Assembly: GCA_900540425.1 (NCBI GenBank)
Contig: UQFU01000037.1
Coordinates: 1-14,367 of the forward strand
DNA: 14,367 nucleotides
Reading direction: 5' to 3'
Source: an uncultured Alphaproteobacteria bacterium
GTDB taxonomy: Bacteria; Pseudomonadota; Alphaproteobacteria; RF32; CAG-239
Part shown: positions 1 to 7,649 of the stretch, one piece after another
Layout: each line of letters starts with the position of its first letter
Position numbering within the stretch: the stretch's first letter is position 1
Translations under genes and position numbers: made by a program
Notes under the pieces: model-generated
The model's database searches: none
Told to the model about the DNA's origin: nothing
The model's input: only the letters and a program-made list of their open reading frames with translations

Positions 1-1
1 G

Positions 2-112
2 TCCTCCGGTTCGAGTTCTTCTTCTGGTTCCGGGAGTTCGGGCTCCTCTTCTTCAGGCTCTTCCGGTTCATCTTCCTCCGGCGGCGGAAGTTCGGGATCC
101 TCCGGCGGGAGC
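2..112 (+). repeat. Low-complexity Ser/Gly-coding tract
   Basis: The first 37 complete codons of the window encode only serine and glycine, using mixed synonymous codons (tcc, tcg, agt, tct, ggt, ggc, gga). The DNA is built of short imperfect TCCGG/TTCTTC-like repeats. It probably continues upstream. It acts as a linker in the encoded protein and is a candidate for length variation by slippage or recombination. Confidence 0.7.
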
Positions 113-691
113 ACCTGTGTTTCGGGAGGAAGCGCTTCCTGTTCCGGAAAATCGTCTTGTGCGAGCGATGAAGAACAGACCGGAAGTTGCAAAAACTGCT
201 CCGGAACAACACTCTATTCCTGCAAGAAAAAAGGGGCAACATGCGTCGCCGGCGGAAGCGCTTCCTGTTCCGGGCAGACTTCCCCCTGCTCAAGCAATCA
301 AACCCAAAAATCTTCCTGCAAGGATTGTTCGGGAACAACTCACTATACCTGCGAGGCCAAAACCTGCTCGGTGGTTTCCTGCTCTCATTCGTCCAAACAA
401 ACCGGAACCGGCTGGTCTTGTTCCTCTTGCACCGGGAGACGTTCCGACTGCTCGACTTATTCCGGGTGGAACTGCAGCTATACTAAGCCTGCTGCGGCTA
501 AAACTTGTTCTGTTTCCGGTTATTATAATGGTTCTTCATGTAGCAGTTTCAGCGGTGTTAATTGTGCCAGCGAATATCAGAGCCGAGCTCAGGCTTGTCA
601 GGCACAGGGGATTCGACCGAGTTCATCGGCCGGTTCATGCGATGTTGACTCGTGGAGAGGCTGCTGCGAAGATTGTCAAGGCAGATTTTAG
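2..691 (+). CDS. Cysteine-rich, Ser/Gly-linker repeat protein, C-terminal part (5' end outside window)
   Basis: The frame is open from the left edge to a TAG at 689-691, giving 229 visible residues; the true start is upstream of the window. Visible residues 1-37 are exclusively Ser and Gly, a flexible linker. From residue 39 on there are 26 Cys in 191 residues, an even number that suits disulfide pairing. Two tandem units are clear: residues 39-74 and 81-117 share Cys spacing C-x7-C-x5/6-C-x9-C-x2-C-x7-C and the motifs GGSASCSG and CSGTT-Y-C. The DNA repeats too: 131-147 and 257-273 are the same 17 bases. The rest (residues 122-225) is less regular but still Cys-rich, ending CCEDCQGRF. I do not recognise a named family. 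Such composition is typical of exported, disulfide-stabilised surface proteins, so a signal peptide upstream is expected but not seen. A GTG at 371 could be called as a start, but it lies inside the repeat region and would be wrong. Confidence 0.75.
   Translation, partial: SSGSSSSSGSGSSGSSSSGSSGSSSSGGGSSGSSGGSTCVSGGSASCSGKSSCASDEEQTGSCKNCSGTTLYSCKKKGATCVAGGSASCSGQTSPCSSNQTQKSSCKDCSGTTHYTCEAKTCSVVSCSHSSKQTGTGWSCSSCTGRRSDCSTYSGWNCSYTKPAAAKTCSVSGYYNGSSCSSFSGVNCASEYQSRAQACQAQGIRPSSSAGSCDVDSWRGCCEDCQGRF
116..352 (+). repeat. Two tandem Cys-rich repeat units of about 42-43 codons
   Basis: Unit A (116-223, Cys39 to Cys74) and unit B (242-352, Cys81 to Cys117) align at both protein and DNA level. 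The first shared block (agcgcttcctgttccgg, 131-147 and 257-273) is offset by 126 bases. The second (CSGTT coding, starting at 197 and 326) is offset by 129, showing a one-codon insertion in unit B. This points to internal duplication within the gene. Confidence 0.7.
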
Positions 692-730
692 GAGCAATGT
701 TCTTTGCGCTAAAGCGGAAGTTCGTGTATT

Positions 731-769
731 AAATAAAACGGCATCACAGTGGGTGGTGCCGTTTTATTT
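731..769. terminator. Bidirectional Rho-independent terminator between the Cys-rich gene and infB
   Basis: The 17-base arms AAATAAAACGGCATCAC (731-747) and GTGGTGCCGTTTTATTT (753-769) pair along their full length around a 5-base loop with one non-Watson-Crick position. The A-rich and T-rich ends supply a U-tract in either direction. It lies 39 bases after the plus-strand stop at 691 and about 20 bases after the minus-strand infB stop at 791, so it serves both convergent genes. Confidence 0.88.
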
Positions 770-790
770 GTTTGGGGGCGAAGACTTTAT

Positions 791-3259
791 TTATAAAGTG
801 GCGGCGATTTCTTCAATTTCATAACATTCAATAAAGTCGCCTTTTTGAATGTCATTATAATTTTCAAAACTCATGCCGCATTCATAGCCTTCTTTGACTT
901 CTTTGACGTCGTCTTTGAAGCGTTTGAGCTGGCCTAAGCTGCCGTCGTGGATAACAACGTTGTCGCGCAGCAGGCGGACTTTGGCGCCGCGTCTGACCAT
1001 GCCCTCGGTAATCATGCAGCCGGCAACTTTGCCGACGCCGGTGATGTTATAGACCTCGCGGATTTCGGCATATCCCAGAATCTTTTCTTTGAGTTCGGGA
1101 GAGAGCAGGCCTTCCAGGCCTTTCTTGACGTCGTCTGCAACATCGTAGATGATGGAATAGTAGCGAATGTCAATTCCATCGCGCCGGGCGGCATCGCGCG
1201 CCTGAGGAATGGCACGGACGTTAAAGCCGATAACCAGAGCATTGGAAGCTTTCGCCAGGGAGATATCAGATTCAGAAATCGGTCCGACGGCAGAGTGCAG
1301 GATTTGGACGCTGACCTCATCGTTGGAGAGTTTTTTGATGGTTCCCTCAATGGCTTCAATAGATCCCTGAACATCGGCTTTGATAATAACCGGCAGATGT
1401 TTTGATTCGCCGGATTTGATCTTATCAAGCATCTGTTCCATGGCTGATTTGGCACTCTTGACCAGTTTGGCGTCGCGTTCTTTGCGGATACGGTAACCGG
1501 TCACTTCCTTGGCCTGGGTTTCGTCTTTGACGACGATAAAATCGTCGCCGGCGGACGGTGTGCCCTGAAGGCCCAGAACTTCAACCGGAGTAGCCGGTCC
1601 GGCTTCAAAAATCTTGTGGCCGGTTTCGTTAAACATGGCGCGGACATGGCCCCATTCTTTTCCGGCAATGATAACGTCTCCGATATGGAGCGTTCCTTTT
1701 TGAACCAAAACCGTTGCAACACTGCCGCGGCCTTTTTCCATTTTGGCTTCAATAACCGCTCCTTCGGCCGTCCGGTCGGGATTGGCTTTGAGGTCGAGAA
1801 TTTCGGCCTGAAGCAGGATTGCTTCGACCAGTTTGTCGATGTTGATGCGCTTTTTGGCGGAAACTTCGGCGCAGAGGCATTCTCCGCCCATTTCTTCAAC
1901 AGCAATGCCGTGCTGCAAGAGGGCGGTTTTAACTTTCATCGGATCAGCGCCGGGGAGGTCGATTTTGTTGATGGCAACAACAATCGGAACTTCGGCGGCC
2001 TGGGCATGACGGATAGCTTCTACGGTTTGCGGCATAATACCGTCATTGGCTGCAACTACCAAGACGACGATATCGGTTACTTTGGCGCCGCGGGCGCGCA
2101 TTTCCGAAAAGGCTTCGTGTCCCGGCGTGTCGATAAAGGTGATTTTGTCACCGGTTTCAACCTGGATTTGGTAAGCGCCGATGTGCTGGGTAATGCCGCC
2201 GGCTTCGCGGGCTGCCACGTTGGTTTCGCGCAATGCGTCGAGCAAAGAGGTTTTGCCGTGGTCAACGTGTCCCATAACCGTCACGACCGGCGGACGGGGT
2301 TTTAGGTTTTCCGGCGTGTCTTCCGGCCCGCCCAACCCGATTTCGACATCGCTTTCGGCAACGCGTTTGAATTTGTGTCCGAATTCTTCGACAATGATTT
2401 GTGCGGTATCGGCATCAATCGGTTGGTTGATGGTGGCCATAACGCCTAAGGACATCAGCTTTTTGATGACTTCGGCACCTTTTTCGGCCATGCGGTTGGC
2501 CAATTCCTGAACGGTGATGATTTCGGGAATGATAACTTCTTTGATAATCTTTTCCTGCGGCTGAACCGGAGCTGCAGGCTTGGGTTGTTTTTTCTTAAAG
2601 CGGCGGCGCGGCCCCCCGAAGCCGTAATCGTCGTCATCATCGCCGCCAATGGCATTGAGGTTGAGCTTGCCGCTGCGGCGCTGCGGTTCAAAGCTGCGCT
2701 TCATAACCTTTTTGCGTTCCTGTTCAAAGACGTCTTCACGGGTGGCTGTCTTTTCGACTTTCTTTTTGCGATTGTGGAAGTCATCGTCTTCGTCATCTTC
2801 GTCTTCATAATCTTTGGATTTTTTATCTTTGAATTTGAAGTTTTTGTCATCGGAAGACGTTTGCGGCGCAACCGGTTCGGCCGCGACGGCAGCTTTGGCC
2901 TGCGGTTTTGGGCGGGTGTTTTCTTCCGCGGCGGCTTTGGCCTTGGCTTCCTGTTCCTGTTTTTCTTTTAATTCCTGTTCTTTTTGTTTTTGGCGCAGGG
3001 CGGCTTTTTCTTCTTCTTCCTGGCGGCGTTTGGCTTCGTGCTCTTTGGCTTCGGCAATAAGTTTCAGCTTGGCTGCGGTTGCTTCGTCAATTTCAACCTT
3101 GGGAGCTGCGGCGGCCGGTGTCGGGCTGATAACGCGTTTTTTGCGTACTTCAACCTGAACCACCTTGGAGCCTTCGGGCTTTTTGCTGCCGAGGTTTTTG
3201 AGGGTTAGTGTGGATTTTCCCGATAATGTTAATTTGGAACCTGCATTATCTTCTGTCAT
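791..3259 (-). CDS. infB: Translation initiation factor IF-2
   Basis: GTPase that brings initiator fMet-tRNA to the 30S subunit and promotes subunit joining in the cytoplasm. The 822 residues are close to usual alphaproteobacterial length. Residues 1-45 hold the conserved [13 protein letters not shown] element and a basic stretch. Residues 55-235 are a charged, low-complexity linker: an Ala/Glu/Lys/Gln coiled-coil-like part, then acidic runs near 151-160 and 207-211. The IF2-N module is at about 245-300. The G domain has G1 GHVDHGKT (330-337), switch-[10 protein letters not shown] (377-384), G4 NKID (431-434) and G5 SAK (467-469), followed by domains II-IV. The start ATG shares its A with the ylxR stop (TAATG); a GGAG lies about 11 bases upstream, so translation is probably coupled. 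It is the last gene of rimP-nusA-ylxR-infB. The usual next gene, rbfA, is absent: a terminator and a convergent gene follow. Confidence 0.98.
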   Translation of the reverse strand: MTEDNAGSKLTLSGKSTLTLKNLGSKKPEGSKVVQVEVRKKRVISPTPAAAAPKVEIDEATAAKLKLIAEAKEHEAKRRQEEEEKAALRQKQKEQELKEKQEQEAKAKAAAEENTRPKPQAKAAVAAEPVAPQTSSDDKNFKFKDKKSKDYEDEDDEDDDFHNRKKKVEKTATREDVFEQERKKVMKRSFEPQRRSGKLNLNAIGGDDDDDYGFGGPRRRFKKKQPKPAAPVQPQEKIIKEVIIPEIITVQELANRMAEKGAEVIKKLMSLGVMATINQPIDADTAQIIVEEFGHKFKRVAESDVEIGLGGPEDTPENLKPRPPVVTVMGHVDHGKTSLLDALRETNVAAREAGGITQHIGAYQIQVETGDKITFIDTPGHEAFSEMRARGAKVTDIVVLVVAANDGIMPQTVEAIRHAQAAEVPIVVAINKIDLPGADPMKVKTALLQHGIAVEEMGGECLCAEVSAKKRINIDKLVEAILLQAEILDLKANPDRTAEGAVIEAKMEKGRGSVATVLVQKGTLHIGDVIIAGKEWGHVRAMFNETGHKIFEAGPATPVEVLGLQGTPSAGDDFIVVKDETQAKEVTGYRIRKERDAKLVKSAKSAMEQMLDKIKSGESKHLPVIIKADVQGSIEAIEGTIKKLSNDEVSVQILHSAVGPISESDISLAKASNALVIGFNVRAIPQARDAARRDGIDIRYYSIIYDVADDVKKGLEGLLSPELKEKILGYAEIREVYNITGVGKVAGCMITEGMVRRGAKVRLLRDNVVIHDGSLGQLKRFKDDVKEVKEGYECGMSFENYNDIQKGDFIECYEIEEIAATL

Positions 3260-3864
3260 TATAATTTGTTCTCCGTATCTGCTGTAATCTGCGTTGAGTT
3301 TAGAAAATTGCTGATTTTGCGAAATTCGCCTTCGACCGTTTTCGCCATTTCGCTTTTTTCGAATGCAATATGCACCGTGTTGTTTTTATCTAATGCCTTG
3401 TCTAACTCCTCAACTGTGTAAATATTAAAAATTTCCAGGTCATGTGCCAACGATAATATCCTGTTGTGTCCGTCGCTGCCGGCGTCTGCTGCTTCCAATA
3501 TAAATGCGGCGCGCCCCTTTTTGATCAGTTCGGACACTTTTTCATAGCCGGTACGAAGAATTCCGGCCTTGCGGGAAAGGGAAACCATATCCAGACCGTG
3601 TTTTTTGAGCAGCTGCTCAATGGTTTGAACAAAATCAGGCGCAATCCTGACTGTTTGTTTCAGGGTTTTGGAAAAAAGGTTTTTGGCAACGGCGGCGGAA
3701 AGCATGTCCCGATTGGCAGTTACGTAAATTCCGGTGCCGGGCAACTTTTTTTTGAAGTCCGGAACCAGATGGCCGTCAGGCAGGACAGTAAAGCGCAGGA
3801 GAAGGTTTTTCTCCAGCACTTTGCCGCTGACAATGCATTTCCGCTTTTCGCCGTCTTTTTTCAT
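3259..3864 (-). CDS. ylxR: YlxR-family (DUF448) RNA-binding protein with L7Ae-like C-terminal domain
   Basis: A small basic protein of 201 residues encoded between nusA and infB, the family's standard position. Residues about 8-80 match the YlxR/DUF448 fold: RKCIVSGK (8-15), LLLRF (21-25), an acidic-basic loop, then [10 protein letters not shown] (41-50). Most family members read LPGRG here, so Thr44 replaces the usual Arg. Residues about 85-175 look like the L7Ae-type RNA-binding domain often fused to YlxR in alphaproteobacteria ([15 protein letters not shown], a lysine-rich helix, then [11 protein letters not shown]). The tail from about 176 is polar. The role is inferred from family and context: RNA or nucleoid-associated binding linked to transcription/translation. 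The ATG overlaps the nusA stop by one base (TAATG), and the same overlap recurs with infB. AAGGAAG about 10 bases upstream is the likely ribosome site. Confidence 0.9.
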   Translation of the reverse strand: MKKDGEKRKCIVSGKVLEKNLLLRFTVLPDGHLVPDFKKKLPGTGIYVTANRDMLSAAVAKNLFSKTLKQTVRIAPDFVQTIEQLLKKHGLDMVSLSRKAGILRTGYEKVSELIKKGRAAFILEAADAGSDGHNRILSLAHDLEIFNIYTVEELDKALDKNNTVHIAFEKSEMAKTVEGEFRKISNFLNSTQITADTENKL

Positions 3865-5402
3865 TAATTATTTTCTTCCTTTGCGGTTTCTTCGTTCTCA
3901 AACCAATGAGCACGGGCAGCCATGATGATCTTGTTGGCTTCGGTTTCGGAAAGGGTATTTTCACCCAAAACCTCAATCAACTCGTCGGCAGCCAGGTCGG
4001 CCAAGTCATCAATGGTTTTAACACCTTTGCCGGCTAATGTCAAAAGCATATCCTGATCCAAACCTTCAATCTGCTGAAGCTTCTCGTCAATGCCCAGAGA
4101 TTTGCTCTTTTCTTCAAATTCGGCATTGCGTTTGGCGATAAATGCCTGAGCGCGTTTTTGCAGCTCGGTGGCCACGTCTTCGTCAAAGCCCTCAATTTCT
4201 GCCAGTTCGCTCAGGGGAACCAAGGCAACTTCGTCTACCGTTGAAAATCCTTCGGCAATCAGCAAATGGGCAATCATTTCGTCAACATCCAAAGCTTCGA
4301 TAAAGCGCTGAGAACGGACTTTGTTTTCGTTAGAACGGCGCTCCTGTTCCTGTTCTTCGGTCAAGACGTCGATATCGCAGCCCAAAAGCTGGGAAGCCAG
4401 CTTGACATTCTGGCCGCGGCGGCCGATAGCGGTTGAAAACTGTTCTTGAGGAACGACAACTTCTATGCGGCTGTTTTCTTCGTCGAGGACAACTTTGGTA
4501 ACTTCGGCGGGAGCCAAAGCGCTGACAATGTATTGGGCTTTGTCTTCGCTCCAGGGGACGATGTCAATTTTCTCGCCCTGCAATTCGGTAACGACGGCCT
4601 GGACGCGAATGCCGCGCAGACCGACGCAGGCTCCGACGGCGTCAATGGTCATGTCATCGGTTTTGACGGCGATTTTGGCTTTGGAGCCGGGGTCGCGGGC
4701 AACGGAAACAATCTGGACAATGCCATCATAAATTTCCGGTACTTCCGAGGCAAACAATTTGGCCATAAACTCCGGACAAGTACGGGACAGGAAAATCTGC
4801 GGACCTTTGTTTTCGCGGCGAACGTCGAGAACATAGGCGCGGACGCGGTCGCCGTTTTTGAATTTTTCCCGGGGGATAATTTCGTCGCGGCGCAGAATGG
4901 CTTCGGTTTTGCCGATATCGAGAATAACGTTGCCGAACTCAATCCGTTTGACCGTACCATTGACGATGGTGCCGACTTTTTCTTTATATTCTTCGAACTG
5001 GCGGTTGCGTTCCGCTTCGCGGACTTTTTGAGTAATAACCTGTTTGGCGGTTTGGGCGGCAATGCGGCCGAAGTCAATCGGGGGCAGAGAATCGATGATA
5101 AAGTCGCCGATTTTGGCTTTGGGGTCATAATCGCGCGCCTGATCGACAGTCAGCTGCGTTACTTCATTTTCAACGGCGTCGTCAGCAACGACTTCGCGAT
5201 AGCGGGAAAGAGAAATAGCCCCGGTTTTGCGGTCAATCTGGGCGCGGATGTCGTGTTCAAAACCATATTTGGAGCGGCCGGCCTTCTGAATGGCAACTTC
5301 CATGGCGGTGAAGACGTCTTCACGGTCAATGTTTTTTTCCCGGGCGACGGTATCGGCTACCAAGATGATTTCCGGTCTGGGCATATTTTCTGTATTTTCC
5401 AT
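3864..5402 (-). CDS. nusA: Transcription termination/antitermination factor NusA
   Basis: RNA-polymerase-associated elongation factor that modulates pausing, intrinsic termination and antitermination. All expected parts are present in 512 residues: the polymerase-binding N-terminal domain (about 1-130), S1 domain (about 142-207, with GTIVNGTVKRIEFGNVILD), KH1 around GACVGLRGIRVQ (257-268), and KH2 with IGRRGQNVKLA (326-336). Two C-terminal acidic helix-hairpin-helix repeats follow (about 375-430 and 440-497). The tail AARAHWFE (495-502) is typical of alphaproteobacteria. The start is supported by an AGAGGA site just upstream. rimP ends 18 bases before this start, and the nusA stop overlaps the ylxR start. 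Confidence 0.98.
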   Translation of the reverse strand: MENTENMPRPEIILVADTVAREKNIDREDVFTAMEVAIQKAGRSKYGFEHDIRAQIDRKTGAISLSRYREVVADDAVENEVTQLTVDQARDYDPKAKIGDFIIDSLPPIDFGRIAAQTAKQVITQKVREAERNRQFEEYKEKVGTIVNGTVKRIEFGNVILDIGKTEAILRRDEIIPREKFKNGDRVRAYVLDVRRENKGPQIFLSRTCPEFMAKLFASEVPEIYDGIVQIVSVARDPGSKAKIAVKTDDMTIDAVGACVGLRGIRVQAVVTELQGEKIDIVPWSEDKAQYIVSALAPAEVTKVVLDEENSRIEVVVPQEQFSTAIGRRGQNVKLASQLLGCDIDVLTEEQEQERRSNENKVRSQRFIEALDVDEMIAHLLIAEGFSTVDEVALVPLSELAEIEGFDEDVATELQKRAQAFIAKRNAEFEEKSKSLGIDEKLQQIEGLDQDMLLTLAGKGVKTIDDLADLAADELIEVLGENTLSETEANKIIMAARAHWFENEETAKEENN

Positions 5403-5420
5403 TTTTTCCTCTCAGATAGA

Positions 5421-5921
5421 TTAAAGTTCGATTTCCTGAGCTTCCGCCGCAGCGGCGAGCAGCTCATCGGTAATGATTAATTTTGCTTTGTTGATATCGG
5501 CAAAAGCAATGGCATAATCGGTGCCGTCCATATTGATATGGATGCGGTTTTCCGAATCAACTTCGCCGAGGCAGCCTTTGAAACGTTTGCGGCCGCTGAC
5601 TTCAACAGCGGTTTCAATTTTGGCTTCATAGCCGGCGAATCGCTTAAAATGTTCAATTTTGGTGAGCGGGCGGTCCAGGCCGGGAGAGCTGACCTCCAGG
5701 GAATACTGTCCCGCGATCGGGTCTTTTTCATCCAACAGTTCAGAAACGGCGCGACTGACGGTTGCGCAGTCGTCAACAACAATGTTTTCGCCGTCAAGGC
5801 GGTCAATCATAATCTGTAAAGTCGGATTTTTTTGGCCGATGGTCAAAATACGTACCAACTCATAGCCGAGTTTGGCAACAACGGGTTCAAGCATGTTTTG
5901 CAACGGGTGCATTTGGGGCAT
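5421..5921 (-). CDS. rimP: Ribosome maturation factor RimP
   Basis: Cytoplasmic factor needed for maturation of the 30S subunit. It has 166 residues, within the family range. The N-terminal domain includes GYELVRI (19-25) and the hallmark YSLEVSSPGLDRPL (73-86); the C-terminal SH3-like domain covers about 92-152 and ends in an Ala/Glu-rich tail. The first ATG is chosen because AAGGA lies at 5929-5933, seven bases upstream; a second ATG three codons in would be too far from it. It is the first gene of the rimP-nusA-ylxR-infB operon. A terminator-like hairpin sits directly upstream of its ribosome site, which may control read-through into the whole operon. Confidence 0.96.
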   Translation of the reverse strand: MPQMHPLQNMLEPVVAKLGYELVRILTIGQKNPTLQIMIDRLDGENIVVDDCATVSRAVSELLDEKDPIAGQYSLEVSSPGLDRPLTKIEHFKRFAGYEAKIETAVEVSGRKRFKGCLGEVDSENRIHINMDGTDYAIAFADINKAKLIITDELLAAAAEAQEIEL

Positions 5922-5938
5922 CGGATATTCCTTCTAAC

Positions 5939-5966
5939 AAAAAAGCGGGGCTTTTGACCCCACTTT
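5939..5966 (-). terminator. Terminator-like hairpin in the rimP leader (candidate attenuator)
   Basis: Read on the minus strand, AAAGTGGGG (5966-5958) pairs with CCCCGCTTT (5950-5942) around a 7-base loop: nine pairs with one G-U. A run of six U (5944-5939) follows. The plus-strand reading would have a C/A mismatch, so minus is the functional direction. The U-run ends only three bases before the AGAAGGA ribosome site of rimP. A terminator within a leader, rather than after a gene, suggests transcription attenuation or a processing hairpin. Candidate rimP-leader attenuators have been described in enterobacteria; equivalence is not shown here. Confidence 0.6.
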
Positions 5967-5984
5967 CAATAATATTATGCCTTA

Positions 5985-6012
5985 CTAATAGCATATTTTT
6001 TTCAAATTGCAA
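5985..6012 (-). promoter_or_regulatory. Possible promoter for the rimP operon
   Basis: On the minus strand, TTGCAA (6012-6007) and TATTAG (5990-5985) are separated by 16 bases, each matching about four of six consensus positions. Transcription would start near 5978, giving a leader that contains the hairpin at 5939-5966. The -35 half also belongs to a 7-base inverted repeat, ATTGCAA (6006-6012) and TTGCAAT (6027-6033). The match is weak. The position, between a terminator and the first operon gene, is the main support. Confidence 0.25.
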
Positions 6013-6044
6013 GATTTTTTTGCGGTTTGCAATGAAGTTTGTAA

Positions 6045-6074
6045 AAAAATACCGGCAGTCATGCCGGTATTTTT
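6045..6074 (-). terminator. Rho-independent terminator after the 512-aa hypothetical gene
   Basis: A perfect 13-base-pair stem, AAAAATACCGGCA (6045-6057) and TGCCGGTATTTTT (6062-6074), with a GTCA loop. In minus-strand reading a U-tract of seven follows (6049-6043). It begins four bases after the gene's stop codon at 6079 and isolates it from the rimP operon. It could also work in the other direction. Confidence 0.88.
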
Positions 6075-6078
6075 AGAT

Positions 6079-7617
6079 TTAACTTCTTCCTTGTTGATTG
6101 TGATATTTGTTCGCATATGCATTAAAGTTTTTACCGTGAGTTTGTTCGGTGACGTTGGCATTATTGATAATGTCTTTTCGCTCTTTGCCGGTTTTGCCTT
6201 TCAGCTGCTGTCTTAATGCGGCGACTTTATCATGCATTTCCACTTTGCTTTTATTGTTGTCATCGCTACGAATTTGGGCGATTTGCTGTTCGCGTTTGAA
6301 GGTTCGCAATGTCGTTAGTTCTTCCTCTCCCAGATTTTTCAGAGCCGGGTTGGGTTCGTAGTTAATGATTTCTATTGTGCGCGGCGAACCGTCGTTGCGT
6401 GCAACGATATTGCCGTCCGCATCTTTAACGTCAATGGTTTTTCGTTCAGTTTCAATTTTATTGCCATTTTCATCTTTGGCAAAAAATTCAATTTCCGGAG
6501 CGTTTTTGATCTGCCCTTTGGTTTCTTCATTTTGCAGCAGGGTTGCCAAATATTTATATTTTAATTCTTCAGGCAGGTTTTTGACGGCTTCATTGTTAAA
6601 GTCGAGAATCGGGTTTTCGATAGCGGCACCGTTTTGGAGGGCAAATTCCAGCAATTTCCCTTGCGTTTCAGCCGGGATTCCTTTGAGCGTTTCGGGAGAG
6701 AAGTCGAGGCTGTCGGTTTCTTTGAGCGGCGTATGCAGGCTCATTCCCTCTGTTGCCAGAACCGCCGCGGCCAATTTGGTTCGGAAAACGGCAGATTGGG
6801 TGTTGCCCATGGCAATTTCGTCGGAACCGTTCTCTTTGGCAACCGCAATATGGTTTTTGAAATGTTCAAAAGACTGGTCTTTGGGTTCAACATTGTTTTT
6901 GCTGGTGCGAATGGCAAAATGGTTACGGTCATAGTACTGGGCAGCGGTTCCGGTTTTGCCTTCTTCTTGGGGATCTATGGCGATCAGATAGCTGCCGTCG
7001 TCTTGAAGCTCTCCGTTGATATTATATTGGTTTTGGGTTTGGGGGTTTGCATCATAGGCTGTTTGATATTGTTCCACCAACCCATTCATCCATTCCGAAT
7101 TTTCATTAGACGCATGTGTACCGGGTTCGTTTTCATCTATGGTGGTGGCAGTATTGCCTTCGTTATTGCTTTCATTTTGAGAATCGGTTTCGGCGGCTAT
7201 ATAGTTGGCCCATTCCTGCTTCCAAGTGGCCGGATCTTTGGAGAAGAATTCGTAGGCTTTTTTGATGCTTTTGATATCAGCACCGTCAAAGTCATTTTTA
7301 TTGTCGTCAAAAAACTTCTGTTCTTCAGAGGTCAGTTGTTCAGTATCGCTCATTTGTTCTTCTCCTGTGTTTTCCTCCGGTTGAGAGGTCTGGGAATTTT
7401 GCTGTTGTTTTTGTTCTTCTTTCAGTTCTTGCAGTCGTTGCTTGAAATCATCGGGAGACAAATCCTGCTTGTTGTTGATTAGCTCCTGAAGCTGCCGGAT
7501 TTCTTCATTGCTTCGCCGATTGATTTCGGCTTTTATTCGGTTTTTTTCTCTGAAAGGGATATGTCCTTCAATCCAGCCGTTAATTTCTGCAATAATTTTT
7601 CTTCTGTCATCAATCAT
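6079..7617 (-). CDS. Hypothetical 512-aa polar, cysteine-free protein
   Basis: I do not recognise a family. The ATG at 7617 is preferred to an in-frame TTG two codons earlier because GGAA (7625-7628) is seven bases from the ATG but only one from the TTG. No signal peptide or membrane segment is visible; it looks cytoplasmic or exported by a leaderless route. Residues 1-75 are charged and probably coiled coil. Residues 70-180 are Gln/Asn/Glu/Ser-rich and disordered-looking, with a short helical block at 95-142. Residues 195-240 may form a beta-rich module. Residues 251-298 show a pattern F..hI..A...G..eIa.G.....FR..LaaA....Gm.L, loosely like a module found in relaxase-associated large polyvalent proteins (an impression only). 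Two helical blocks follow at 308-366, then a predicted strand region and a basic C-terminus (450-512). There is no cysteine at all. It stands alone, with its own promoter and terminator, between two core operons. Confidence 0.85.
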   Translation of the reverse strand: MIDDRRKIIAEINGWIEGHIPFREKNRIKAEINRRSNEEIRQLQELINNKQDLSPDDFKQRLQELKEEQKQQQNSQTSQPEENTGEEQMSDTEQLTSEEQKFFDDNKNDFDGADIKSIKKAYEFFSKDPATWKQEWANYIAAETDSQNESNNEGNTATTIDENEPGTHASNENSEWMNGLVEQYQTAYDANPQTQNQYNINGELQDDGSYLIAIDPQEEGKTGTAAQYYDRNHFAIRTSKNNVEPKDQSFEHFKNHIAVAKENGSDEIAMGNTQSAVFRTKLAAAVLATEGMSLHTPLKETDSLDFSPETLKGIPAETQGKLLEFALQNGAAIENPILDFNNEAVKNLPEELKYKYLATLLQNEETKGQIKNAPEIEFFAKDENGNKIETERKTIDVKDADGNIVARNDGSPRTIEIINYEPNPALKNLGEEELTTLRTFKREQQIAQIRSDDNNKSKVEMHDKVAALRQQLKGKTGKERKDIINNANVTEQTHGKNFNAYANKYHNQQGRS

Positions 7618-7624
7618 AGCCAAA

Positions 7625-7630
7625 TTCCGG
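7625..7630 (-). promoter_or_regulatory. Ribosome binding site that decides the start of the 512-aa gene
   Basis: Minus-strand CCGGAA, followed by seven bases and then ATG at 7617. The upstream in-frame TTG at 7623 would leave only one base after the GGAA core, too close for initiation. Confidence 0.5.
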
Positions 7631-7649
7631 TTTGTTTAATATTAAAATT

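Noticed and set aside
371..691. A short gene starting at the GTG at 371
   Set aside because: The same frame is open back to the window edge with matching Cys repeats, so this is only the tail of the larger gene.
117..824. A 235-codon plus-strand ORF overlapping the Cys-rich gene
   Set aside because: It is out of frame with the repeat-bearing reading, runs through the terminator at 731-769 and into the 3' end of infB, and has a chance-like Pro/Arg/Ala composition.
1616..2305. A 229-codon ORF antisense to the infB GTPase region
   Set aside because: It mirrors the most conserved part of IF2; its length follows from the constraint on the real gene.
4446..5480. A 344-codon ORF antisense to nusA
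   Set aside because: It is a shadow of a conserved gene. It is rich in Phe, Gly, Asn and Asp as expected from the complement of this codon usage, and shows no domain.
6634..7482. A 282-codon ORF antisense to the 512-aa gene, with hydrophobic stretches
   Set aside because: The apparent membrane segments come from reading Asn/Gln/Glu/Lys codons backwards. The minus strand has a promoter, ribosome site and terminator; this frame has none.
7618..7623. TTG start two codons upstream for the 512-aa protein
   Set aside because: It would lie one base from the ribosome motif; the ATG at 7617 has proper spacing.
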